From a bacterium UBP6_UBA1196 (GTDB lineage: Bacteria; UBP6; UBA1177), in the NCBI GenBank assembly GCA_002310035.1, contig DBYC01000057.1, positions 1-29,129 on the forward strand: a DNA stretch of 29,129 nucleotides. Reading direction: 5' to 3'. Position numbers and translations under genes: made by a program. Under the pieces are notes generated by a model. The model did no database searches. It was not told where the DNA came from and saw only the letters and a list, made by a program, of their open reading frames with translations. The stretch's first letter is position 1. Each line of letters begins with the position of its first letter. Shown here piece by piece: positions 15,850 to 24,071 of the stretch.

Positions 15850-17318
15850 ACTCCGCCGATTTTGCAGTTCTTCTGGAAATGCGCGATATTCTCAGAAAAA
15901 TCGTTGTAAATTACGATTATTACAATGAAAGTATCTCCGCAGAAAACGAGGATGTCAGGCTTGAAAACGGAAGCAATGTGCGGCTTGAGATACAGAAACT
16001 TTTCAATGAAAGCGGCGACAAGTCGAAAAAAACCGTGCAGCGCGTATCCATACCGGCAAAACTGATGAACGCAGCTGTTCTCGGGATAAGCGAGGAAGGT
16101 TCGACCCGATCGGCAAAAATGCTGGCGTGGTCAAAACTGCTGAATGTCAAATCGACCTATTCAGCTTCCGACCCGCTTGCGTCAATAGATCTTTCAGACA
16201 TTGATTATATCATAATTTCAGGCGGTTACGACAATTCTACCAACAACAGGCTGAACAGCATGCTCGCAGCTCTGGGGAGAAATCCGCAACTTGATGAATT
16301 CAAACCTGCAGTTATTTTCGCAGGGAGCCGCCTTTCCCTAGAAAATGCAAAAAAAGAGCTCGCAAGACCGGGACTCAGTTTCACAGTCCTTGCGAATGTT
16401 CTGGAAAACAGCGGATACACCGCGGAGGAGGATCTTTCCGGACTGAACACGCTTGAAAGCCAGATCGCCGCGAAAAGCGATCCCGACACAAAAAGCGAGG
16501 TTTCAGAAGAGATAAAAATCAGGGATCTCTCATACACGCGGGCTTTGAGAAAAATTTCTGAAGTTTTCTGCATGAAACGCGGCGAAAAAGTGCTTTCCGC
16601 CCTTTTCACGGAAGGTTATTCGCTGCTGAGCCACGCCGAAAGAGAGGCACGCACCACCGTTTTCAAAAACTATGCCGTCCCGCAGGAAGCCGGAACTTTG
16701 AATCAGGATGTCCTGGAATCTGTTTTCAACGACCTTTTCATTGAAAAAAGGAATGTTTTCGACGAAAACTTTCTGCAGAAAACCGTCCTTCCGATCGACA
16801 CCTCGAAAGAAAGCTTCCTGTTCGAACCGAACCGCATTATCGGAATATCGCTCACGGAAAAGGTCGATTTCGAAAAATTCATCGACATAATCTCGATTCC
16901 CGGCATGACGAAAGGGACGATCTATTTCCTTTTTGACAATCTCGGAATAATCCTTGCCTTGATGACGGTTTTCGCGGCCGGTACGCAGGGAAACAACTCC
17001 TTTCTGCGCGGATTTTTCAACACTAACGACATCCGCAACGGCTGGCTTTTCATTCCCTACGGCAAATTCAGGAAAGGCGCTCCCGCAATATATCTCGAAA
17101 AACTGGAAAACGACCGCAAGGAGGATATTGTCCTGAAATGGGGCGAACGCCGCACGATAGAAATCGAACCGAATTCGGTCGTCGAAATCCATGCCGTCGG
17201 CGGAGTCAGCCTGTCGAAAGACAGCGGCGACAGCACGAAAAAGACGATCGGCACGAAGGAAAGCCGCAAGACACTGATTTTCGACCTGCGTGAAGAGATG
17301 AACAGATGGAATGGATAA
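15846..17318 (+). CDS. Divergent MutL/GlmL-like (glutamate mutase accessory family) protein
   Basis: A 490-residue soluble protein. By eye it follows the layout of the MutL/GlmL family, ASKHA-fold proteins named after the glutamate mutase accessory factor. It has a hydrophobic strand plus SGGYDNS at 125-131 where the family has AGGTDGG, and then PAVIFAGS at 154-161 where the family has VVxAGN. LANVLENSG near 182-190 corresponds to TENVLP, and a helical stretch LGIILALMTVFAAGTQGN (~367-384) precedes a C-terminal beta region ending LIFDLREEMN. The usual N-terminal phosphate-binding loop (DxGSTxTK) is not apparent, so it may be a non-catalytic relative. No B12-dependent mutase gene is nearby, and all following operon genes encode membrane proteins, suggesting a structural or regulatory role distinct from mutase repair. 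Assignment is tentative. Confidence 0.5.
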   Translation: MNSADFAVLLEMRDILRKIVVNYDYYNESISAENEDVRLENGSNVRLEIQKLFNESGDKSKKTVQRVSIPAKLMNAAVLGISEEGSTRSAKMLAWSKLLNVKSTYSASDPLASIDLSDIDYIIISGGYDNSTNNRLNSMLAALGRNPQLDEFKPAVIFAGSRLSLENAKKELARPGLSFTVLANVLENSGYTAEEDLSGLNTLESQIAAKSDPDTKSEVSEEIKIRDLSYTRALRKISEVFCMKRGEKVLSALFTEGYSLLSHAEREARTTVFKNYAVPQEAGTLNQDVLESVFNDLFIEKRNVFDENFLQKTVLPIDTSKESFLFEPNRIIGISLTEKVDFEKFIDIISIPGMTKGTIYFLFDNLGIILALMTVFAAGTQGNNSFLRGFFNTNDIRNGWLFIPYGKFRKGAPAIYLEKLENDRKEDIVLKWGERRTIEIEPNSVVEIHAVGGVSLSKDSGDSTKKTIGTKESRKTLIFDLREEMNRWNG

Positions 17319-18037
17319 TTGACATAAAAGTTCTTATGATTTTCGCGGTTTTTGCGCTTTCGCTGCTGATCCCGGAAATCTTTTCAAAAAAATTCAAAAG
17401 GAATCTGACGAGGGAAACCACCCTTCTGCTCAAGTTCATAAGGACAATGATCGACGAGGACAGCGGAAGGATCGCACTGAACAGCTCGATAGACTCAAAG
17501 GCGCATCCGCTTTTCGCGGCGGCGGCAAAATTCATGGACGAAATTCTTGAAGGAAGCGATTTCGGCAACTCCGTCCGGACTACTATTCCGGAAGAATTTG
17601 AAATAATGACCCGGAAAAGTGCGGAAAACGCGGCGATCCTCTTCACTCCGCTCTCGAATGCGAACAACACGTTCTACACAACTGTCGAAAAACGCGAAAT
17701 GGACGCCTCTCTCATACTCAACATCTCTGACGGTTCGGCTCTTTCCGACTGGGATGCGTACAACTCTGACTCCGACAAAAAAAGAATCGCTCTCTCCTGT
17801 TCGGTCGAAGGAATAATCATAGACGCGATAAATTCAAAAAAATGCCTGATCTCGGTCGAGCCTTATCTTCTCAGCGCGCAGATGAAAAAGCTGAAAAATG
17901 AAAAAACACTCGACACTTCCGGCGTTTACCTGTTTCTCATGATCGTTTCGGCCGTAATTTTCCTTCTGTCGCTGTGCAAAACTTTCTCATACAAATATCC
18001 GGTTTTAGGCGAACTGCTCAAAAGGTTGTCGGAATGA
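17306..18037 (+). CDS. Uncharacterised membrane-anchored protein
   Basis: A 243-residue protein with one N-terminal membrane helix (~5-25), a ~180-residue soluble domain and a C-terminal helix (~210-230, VYLFLMIVSAVIFLLSLC). The soluble part has alternating alpha/beta character (NAAILFTPLSN, DASLILNISDGSA, EGIIIDAIN) but no motif I recognise. It begins 13 bases inside the MutL-like gene and overlaps the next start by 4 bp, so it belongs to the same coupled operon. A distant relation to DUF6754-type membrane proteins crossed my mind but is not demonstrable by eye. Confidence 0.6.
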   Translation: MEWIIDIKVLMIFAVFALSLLIPEIFSKKFKRNLTRETTLLLKFIRTMIDEDSGRIALNSSIDSKAHPLFAAAAKFMDEILEGSDFGNSVRTTIPEEFEIMTRKSAENAAILFTPLSNANNTFYTTVEKREMDASLILNISDGSALSDWDAYNSDSDKKRIALSCSVEGIIIDAINSKKCLISVEPYLLSAQMKKLKNEKTLDTSGVYLFLMIVSAVIFLLSLCKTFSYKYPVLGELLKRLSE

Positions 18038-19506
18038 AGAACAAACTGATTCTTGCAATGGTTCTGGTCTCCATAACCGCCGTTTTCGTACTGATTTCGC
18101 TAGGAATAGAAAGCACGATTCTGACAAAAGCCGTCCGCTGGACTGAAATAATCATCGTCCTTTCGTTTTTTGCCGGTCTTTTGAAATTTCTCGGCAGACA
18201 AACACTTTCGGTATCGGTATTTTTCCGCGATGTGGCGGCTTCCGTCGCTTCAAGAAAGCGCAATACGGCGAAAACTGCCTCCGCGAACGCCGACAATAAA
18301 CTTGCAAACTCCGGAAACAGGAAACAGCAGACGCGCAGGATGCTGAATTCGCTGATAATCATCGTTTCCGCGGCAACTACTTTCATACTCTGTTTCGTAA
18401 ATCCGAACCAGAGCCGCTACACTTTCGAAAACATCGTCAGGGAACAGCCGGACTTTCTCGGTCAGACCGCTCTCGTCCTTATCGAAAACGACATCTACCT
18501 GTCGAAATTCCCTTCGAAAAAGAAACTCGCCCTGTACATTTCGCACGAAGTCTCCTCTGACTTCTTTCCGTCCGAAGAGATGCTCAGAAGCGCCGATATA
18601 TCACTCGAGAACTATCAGAAACTGATTACAGAGAACAAAATCGCCCGTTCTTCGGACGCATCTGCCGATTCAGGCATAACTTTCATCAACCCAAGCGAAA
18701 TGAAACAGGTCAAAGAGATAAAGGAAAGGGTCAGAACTGCAGCCGTCGGCATAATCTCCGACATGTTTCCGATCGCTCAGGAACTCAAGGACTGGTTTGA
18801 CAAATCAGTTGCAAGTCTGCGTCAGCAGGAACTTGAATCGGAGCTTGAACAGAGGGAAGAGGGGCGTTTTGAAGATTTCAGACATTCGGAGATTGTCATC
18901 GAAGGCAGCGGAACTGAACTCGAAAAATGGATCGCTTCCGAGCAGGCAAAACAGGGCGGCGATTCCGGCACGAAACTGAAAAAAGAGATGTTGCGCTACA
19001 ACAAATTTCTCATGGAAAGTGATGTTTCGGGAATGACAGCCGAAAAACTCTCGAATCTGGGCAGCTCACCGCTACCGCCCGAAAGCAAGAAAAGAATCGC
19101 GGAAAAGTTTCTTGAAACCGGCATAACCATAAGTCCCGAAATCAAAGGCTTCATCCGCTGGATCTACCGCTACATCTTCGACCCGCTCCTCTCTTCTTTC
19201 GCGGCATTGCTTCTTCTTAACATGATCTCAACTGTATATAGCAGATTTTCGATCAAGAATTATTCATACTGCGTAATCACGCTCGCCTTCGTTTTCACCC
19301 TGGCCGGCTTTACGAACAGCTACGGGCTTTTCGCGCAGAACAACCTTCCAGGCTGGAACGGTCCGCTTTCTCCCGGCTGGCTGATGAACGCGCTTGCCGT
19401 CCCGGTTTTCAAAGCTCTGGCTATCGGCACGGCTTCGGGACTGCTTTTCTTCACAGCTGAAAACTTCTATACGACTTTTTTCCCCGGCAAAAGGAGGGAT
19501 AAATGA
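18034..19506 (+). CDS. Uncharacterised multi-pass membrane protein with a large central domain
   Basis: A 490-residue protein. I start it at ATG 18034, which forms an ATGA overlap with the previous stop; an upstream ATG at 17974 only extends into the previous gene. Membrane helices are predicted at ~4-25, ~32-52 and ~105-125. A hydrophilic, Glu/Lys/Ser-rich central region (~135-365) with coiled-coil-like stretches follows, and three or four helices close the C-terminus (~375-485). No catalytic motif or known family is seen. The alternating topology suggests a scaffold in a membrane complex built by the operon, which is inference. Confidence 0.65.
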   Translation: MKNKLILAMVLVSITAVFVLISLGIESTILTKAVRWTEIIIVLSFFAGLLKFLGRQTLSVSVFFRDVAASVASRKRNTAKTASANADNKLANSGNRKQQTRRMLNSLIIIVSAATTFILCFVNPNQSRYTFENIVREQPDFLGQTALVLIENDIYLSKFPSKKKLALYISHEVSSDFFPSEEMLRSADISLENYQKLITENKIARSSDASADSGITFINPSEMKQVKEIKERVRTAAVGIISDMFPIAQELKDWFDKSVASLRQQELESELEQREEGRFEDFRHSEIVIEGSGTELEKWIASEQAKQGGDSGTKLKKEMLRYNKFLMESDVSGMTAEKLSNLGSSPLPPESKKRIAEKFLETGITISPEIKGFIRWIYRYIFDPLLSSFAALLLLNMISTVYSRFSIKNYSYCVITLAFVFTLAGFTNSYGLFAQNNLPGWNGPLSPGWLMNALAVPVFKALAIGTASGLLFFTAENFYTTFFPGKRRDK

Positions 19507-20393
19507 GAAATTTCATCAACAGTTTCTCGCTTTTTCTCTCCAGAATCCCGCGATGGGTCCTGATCGTTCCTGTAATTTTTCTGGCTTCGTCGCGCTACTT
19601 CACCATTATTGACGAAAAAACGGACGGAAGATTCCGCGACTTCAACGCACAGCCTGACGAAAACGAGATGCAGGTCTTCAAAATCATTGAAGAACTTCCG
19701 GAAAACTCAAAAGCGCTGATTCTTGTGAACTACGGGCCGGAATCACGCTACGAACTTGAAACGGCGATGTCCGCCCTTATTGTAGCGCTGGCGGAAAAAA
19801 ACATAGGGATCGCCTTCGCCACGATGATCCCGAACGGCATCGAATCGGCTTTCATGGCAGTAGAAAAAAGTATCGAGAACGGAAATTTCGGCAAAGAACG
19901 TTTTGTCTACGGCCACGAATACACACACTTGGGATTTATAGCCGGAGGCAGCATCGCATCGTATCTTTTCGCCAACAATTTCAATGAAGTAAAAGAACGC
20001 GACATTTTCAACAGCAGCACCGATTTTCACCAGCCTCTCGTCAGCGAAATCGGCGGCATTTCCGATTTCTCGGCTATTTTCGAGTTCTCGTCGCAGACTT
20101 TCGACGGCGTCCCCGGTCTGGTCTCGTTCGGCGTAATGCTGAAGGACAGAAATGTGAAAAAAATTGCTTTCTGCTCGTCCGACATGCTTTCAGCCTACAT
20201 TCCGTTCCGCGGCTCGCTTTACCTTGACGGGCTTGTCGGCGGCTTCAAGTCGATAGCCGTCTTCATTCACGAGTTCCAGCCTTCCCAGAGGATAGAAAAA
20301 CTATACGGGATCCTTTCAATGATCCTTTTTTATATAGTCGGTCTTGTCGTGCTTATGAATTTGATAAAACTTGCATCCAAAGATAAAAAATGA
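19503..20393 (+). CDS. Uncharacterised bitopic membrane protein with extracytoplasmic-type domain
   Basis: A 296-residue protein with a strong AAAGGAGG binding site and a 4-bp overlap with the preceding gene. There is one N-terminal helix (~18-32), an alpha/beta domain (~50-255) and a C-terminal helix (~270-288). In the domain, ALILVNYGPES, IGIAFATMIP, ERFVYGHEYTHLGFIAGG and the late LYLDGLVGG give a Rossmann-like alternation. This combination (a YG...LGFxxGG segment, then a Leu/Gly-rich end before a membrane helix) resembles an uncharacterised family of bacterial membrane proteins I have seen beside proteins like the next one. That is recollection, not a search. HEYTH resembles HExxH by one position only and lacks zinc-site context, so I do not call it a protease. 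Confidence 0.6.
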   Translation: MRNFINSFSLFLSRIPRWVLIVPVIFLASSRYFTIIDEKTDGRFRDFNAQPDENEMQVFKIIEELPENSKALILVNYGPESRYELETAMSALIVALAEKNIGIAFATMIPNGIESAFMAVEKSIENGNFGKERFVYGHEYTHLGFIAGGSIASYLFANNFNEVKERDIFNSSTDFHQPLVSEIGGISDFSAIFEFSSQTFDGVPGLVSFGVMLKDRNVKKIAFCSSDMLSAYIPFRGSLYLDGLVGGFKSIAVFIHEFQPSQRIEKLYGILSMILFYIVGLVVLMNLIKLASKDKK

Positions 20394-21034
20394 ATATTTT
20401 AACTGACTTAGGAACAATTATAGCGCTTATTCTGACCATTGCGGTTTTTTCGGGTTTTTTCAAACCGAACCCGTTCTACCGTTTTGCAGAATCTCTTCTG
20501 ATAGGCGTTTCGGCCGGTTATTTCGCCGCGATCTGGTATTTTTCGATAATCAAACCGGCATACCAGTCGGCTCAGAACGGCGATCTGCTGATTCTGATCC
20601 CGCTTATCGCAGGTTTCCTCCTCTTCATTCCGTCAAACAGCGGGAAAAACTATTCCAAACTCAGGCTGCTGCCGGCGGCTTTCATCGTGATCGTCACTCT
20701 TGCGATAAACATTCCGATCTACTTCACCGCATTCCTGCAGGAGATGATACGTACTTCCGTCATTCCGCTTTTTGCTCTGGATTCCAACGGAAATCTGCAG
20801 ATCGACACGACGATAAACTCTGTTTTAAGCATAGTCTGCGTGATCTCGACACTTATGTTTCTGGTCGCACGCCATAAAAATCCGGGCCGTTTCATCAATA
20901 TCACGGGCGAAATCGGCCGTTTTTATGTCTTAATTGCAATAGGATCGGCTTTTGCATATACTCTTTTGTCGAGGCTTATCCTTTTTATGGGTAAAATAGA
21001 GTTTATTATCAATGCGGCAAAAATAAAATTTTAA
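20390..21034 (+). CDS. Uncharacterised polytopic membrane protein
   Basis: A 214-residue integral membrane protein with about six hydrophobic helices (~7-25, ~35-55, ~65-82, ~88-112, ~135-155, ~168-198). The sequence KPNPFYRFAESLLIGVSAGY after the first helix is distinctive. Similar N/E-P-F/L-YR-F-E...GxxxGY segments occur in conserved membrane proteins of unknown function in several anaerobic phyla. It overlaps the previous gene by 4 bp and ends the overlapping set. A transport-channel role is possible but unsupported by any motif. Confidence 0.65.
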   Translation: MNILTDLGTIIALILTIAVFSGFFKPNPFYRFAESLLIGVSAGYFAAIWYFSIIKPAYQSAQNGDLLILIPLIAGFLLFIPSNSGKNYSKLRLLPAAFIVIVTLAINIPIYFTAFLQEMIRTSVIPLFALDSNGNLQIDTTINSVLSIVCVISTLMFLVARHKNPGRFINITGEIGRFYVLIAIGSAFAYTLLSRLILFMGKIEFIINAAKIKF

Positions 21035-21061
21035 TAAAAATTTCAAGCGGGAGTTGCTGAA

Positions 21062-23968
21062 ATGAGAAAAAAACTGGCTCTTTCGATAGTTTTGCTTCTG
21101 GCATTCGTACTTAATGCCGATTTTTTCAAAAACACTTCATGGCTTAAGAAAGATTCTTCGCTTCAGAGAGGCGAAATCACGGTCAATGCCCTGAAAAAGG
21201 CTGAAGTGCGCTACCTTGACAAGTCAAAAATCAAAATCGAAGATCTTCTGACCTGCGCACTTGACGCGATCCAGGATTCACTTCCCGAAACGCTGATTTC
21301 CTACGACAAACAGAAAAAGGTAATAAATTTACAAATCTACAACAAAAAATACATCGTAAAGGTAAAAAGTCTGAAAGATGTCGTCGACATCGCCTACTCG
21401 CTCCGCGCGGTCTACATCCAGCTTGACAAAGACTATATTCCGGAACCTCCGCTCACAAAGGACGATATCGAATACATCGCCATCAACGGCATGCTGAAGA
21501 AGCTCGACCCACATTCATACATTTTCACGCCGAAGGATTTTGACGATTTTGAACAGTCGACAGGCGGCAATTTCGGCGGCCTCGGCCTTGTCGTCGGCAT
21601 GAACGACAACGGCGAGATCATGGTCATTTCGCCGATGAAAGGGACTCCCGGAACGAAAGCCGGCATAGAGGCACACGACGTCATCGTCCAGATCGACGAT
21701 GTTTCGGCCGTCAACATGACTCTCGACAAGGCAGTCAGCAAGATGCGCGGCGAACCAGGAACCAAAGTCACGCTGACGATCAGACGCGAAGGTGTATCGG
21801 AACTTCTCAAGTTCGAGATAACCCGCGCTGTCATCAAAATCACGTCAGTCCTCGCCGCTATGCCGAAACCGGGGATCGGATACATCAACCTTTCCGGGTT
21901 CATGGAAAATACCTATTCCACTCTGCTCGAAGAGCTTGACGGGCTCAAAAAGAAAGGAATGAAGGCGCTTGTCCTCGACATGCGCAACAATTCAGGCGGA
22001 CTTCTCTCCCAGGCGATAGCGATAAGCGACCTCTTCCTCGACAAAGGCGTTATCGTCTCGACAGTTGAAGAAGACGACGAAATCGAGACCAACAGCGCGA
22101 AGAGAAACAAAAACGACATTCTCGACATTCCGATAATCGTGATGATAAACGAAGGTTCAGCTTCGGCGACCGAAATCGTCACGGCGGCACTCAAAAAGAA
22201 CGGTAGAGCGACAGTTCTCGGCAGAAAAAGCTTCGGCAAAGGAAGCGTCCAGACGATAATCAGCATGCCGGGCGGCGGCGGAATGAAGCTCACGATCGCC
22301 GAGTATCTCACTCCGGGCAACATTTCGATACAGTCTGTCGGAATCACCCCGCACATAGAAACAAGACCGGTCTTTATCCATCCTGACAAGATTTCAGTCT
22401 TCGATTCCGGCGAAAATATTCTGAAGGAAGGCGACCTCGAGGAGCATATCGTCAGCAAATATGCGCCGAAAACAGCCGAAAAACCCCTCACGACGATCCG
22501 TTATTTCAAGGAATACAAAGACATCAAAACAATAATCAAGGAACGCCGCGAGCAGAAGGATGACGAATTCAAAAGCGACGAGGAGATCGAGATCGCCGTC
22601 AAGATCGCGGAGCAGATGACCCAGAATAAAAAAGCTTACGAAAGTTCGCAGATGATAAAGGACGAGGAATGGAACAAAATTCTCGCAAAACTGCATGAAA
22701 ACGGCATAAACTGGCAGAGAATGACTTCTCTCGCCCAGCCGAAAACCGATACTCTCAAAGTGACGATGCTAAGCGATCCGCAGCTCAAAGGCGGCGAAAC
22801 GGCGAAATTCACATTTAAAGCCGAGATCGACGGCGAAATCGGAAACCTGCTCGGCGTTTTCGAGACTCCGATATCAGGTCTCAGACGGATCGAAGTGCCG
22901 TTCGGCTCGTTCAGCGGCGAGATCGAACGCACCGTCAGCGTGAAACTCCCTGAATCAGTCCAGTGGCAGAAAACCGAAGGGACAATGAAGCTCTACCTCA
23001 ACGAACCCGAGAAGAAAAAAGAGATAAAAACCGAAAAATTCACAGTCGAAACAATTCCCGTTATGCAGCCGGAACTCAGATTATCGCTCGTCTCGGCCGA
23101 TTCAGGCGGAAACCGCGACGGCCTGATCCAGAGCGGCGAATCGGCGGAACTCACTCTGAAAATGGAAAATGTCGGTCAAGGTGCGATTCTCGAAGGCAAG
23201 GCAATGCTGATAAACACCAATGATTCCAAAGAGATATTTATCGAAAACGGAACTCATGCCTTCACGCTCGAACCGGGAAAACAGGAAACGGCGAAATTCA
23301 CTTTCAAAACCGAAAAACCGGCAAAAGAGGAAGATCTGGCGAAACAGAAACTTTCGATTTCTGTTTATGACTACAAGCTGAAATACAGCGCAGAGTTCGA
23401 TATACCTTTCGAGAAAACGGCAAAATGCACTTTCGAAAAGTCAGCGCAGAATTTCATGTTTGAAAAAGGGACTCCCCTTTTCAGCGCATCCGATCTTTCC
23501 TCGCAGACCGGCAGAGTCACTGAAGACGGCATCATGACAGCCTCCGGGAAATGCGGCGACGCTCTTCTTCTGACCTCAAAAATGTGGGCGCGGATCACAG
23601 ACACAAAGCCTGCAAACGGAAAAACAGCGGCAAAAACAGAAGCGGTTTACCCGATAACAATGCCAGCTCTGACATTTGACAGGACACCGTTAACAACAGA
23701 TCAGAAAACGATAAAAATCAGTTTCGGAATCAACACCGGGGAAGTCCGCGACGCTTTTGTATTCCTCAACAATAAAAAAGTTTTCTACAAACGGATAGAA
23801 AACGGCAAAGGCCAGGAGACACTCGAAGTCGATGTCGAAATGAAGAAAAAATATAACCGCATCTCCGTTGTCGTTACAGGACGCGACGCAAGAAGCCGAA
23901 ATCTTTCGAAATACGTCACCTACACAAAAGGCGAAGACAAGCAGAACGAGGACGATTTCGACGATTAA
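21062..23968 (+). CDS. S41-family C-terminal processing peptidase with PDZ domain and long C-terminal extension
   Basis: A 968-residue exported serine protease. It has a signal peptide (residues 1-19, ending NA), an N-terminal helical region and a PDZ domain (~168-250, with GGLGLVVG, SPMKGTPGTKAGI and DVIVQIDD). The S41 core (~260-460) has the catalytic dyad Ser368 (GSASATE) and Lys393 (SFGKGSVQT), 25 residues apart as in E. coli Prc. Beyond ~500 there are nearly 470 extra residues that look like beta-sandwich domains (for example GLIQSGESAELTLKMENVGQ), much longer than typical CtpA (~450). The layout recalls the long myxobacterial MXAN_5808-type peptidases. Such enzymes trim or degrade periplasmic proteins. 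The gene lies 27 bases after the membrane operon and may be its seventh member. Confidence 0.93.
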   Translation: MRKKLALSIVLLLAFVLNADFFKNTSWLKKDSSLQRGEITVNALKKAEVRYLDKSKIKIEDLLTCALDAIQDSLPETLISYDKQKKVINLQIYNKKYIVKVKSLKDVVDIAYSLRAVYIQLDKDYIPEPPLTKDDIEYIAINGMLKKLDPHSYIFTPKDFDDFEQSTGGNFGGLGLVVGMNDNGEIMVISPMKGTPGTKAGIEAHDVIVQIDDVSAVNMTLDKAVSKMRGEPGTKVTLTIRREGVSELLKFEITRAVIKITSVLAAMPKPGIGYINLSGFMENTYSTLLEELDGLKKKGMKALVLDMRNNSGGLLSQAIAISDLFLDKGVIVSTVEEDDEIETNSAKRNKNDILDIPIIVMINEGSASATEIVTAALKKNGRATVLGRKSFGKGSVQTIISMPGGGGMKLTIAEYLTPGNISIQSVGITPHIETRPVFIHPDKISVFDSGENILKEGDLEEHIVSKYAPKTAEKPLTTIRYFKEYKDIKTIIKERREQKDDEFKSDEEIEIAVKIAEQMTQNKKAYESSQMIKDEEWNKILAKLHENGINWQRMTSLAQPKTDTLKVTMLSDPQLKGGETAKFTFKAEIDGEIGNLLGVFETPISGLRRIEVPFGSFSGEIERTVSVKLPESVQWQKTEGTMKLYLNEPEKKKEIKTEKFTVETIPVMQPELRLSLVSADSGGNRDGLIQSGESAELTLKMENVGQGAILEGKAMLINTNDSKEIFIENGTHAFTLEPGKQETAKFTFKTEKPAKEEDLAKQKLSISVYDYKLKYSAEFDIPFEKTAKCTFEKSAQNFMFEKGTPLFSASDLSSQTGRVTEDGIMTASGKCGDALLLTSKMWARITDTKPANGKTAAKTEAVYPITMPALTFDRTPLTTDQKTIKISFGINTGEVRDAFVFLNNKKVFYKRIENGKGQETLEVDVEMKKKYNRISVVVTGRDARSRNLSKYVTYTKGEDKQNEDDFDD

Positions 23969-24023
23969 CGGCAAAAAAAGCCATGAATCTCAAAAAAACT
24001 CTTTTTTTATTATTTTTTTCGGG

Positions 24024-24029
24024 TATAAT
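24024..24029 (+). promoter_or_regulatory. Consensus -10 box upstream of the vWA lipoprotein
   Basis: TATAAT lies 43 bases before the ATG at 24072, which is preceded by TTGGAGGAT. No good -35 match lies 16-18 bases upstream (T-rich tract), so an UP-like or activator-dependent promoter is possible. Confidence 0.5.
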
Positions 24030-24071
24030 CTGCCGTTTTTACGTGGTTCCACTTTTAATTTGGAGGATATT

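Noticed and set aside
19900..19935. HEYTH as a zinc-protease site in the operon's fifth protein
   Set aside because: The histidines fit HExxH spacing but there is no third ligand or Met-turn, and the surrounding segment looks like a loop of a Rossmann-like domain.
23868..24071. Upstream extension of the vWA lipoprotein frame
   Set aside because: It overlaps the S41 gene end and the -10 box, while a ribosome binding site and lipoprotein signal peptide start at 24072.
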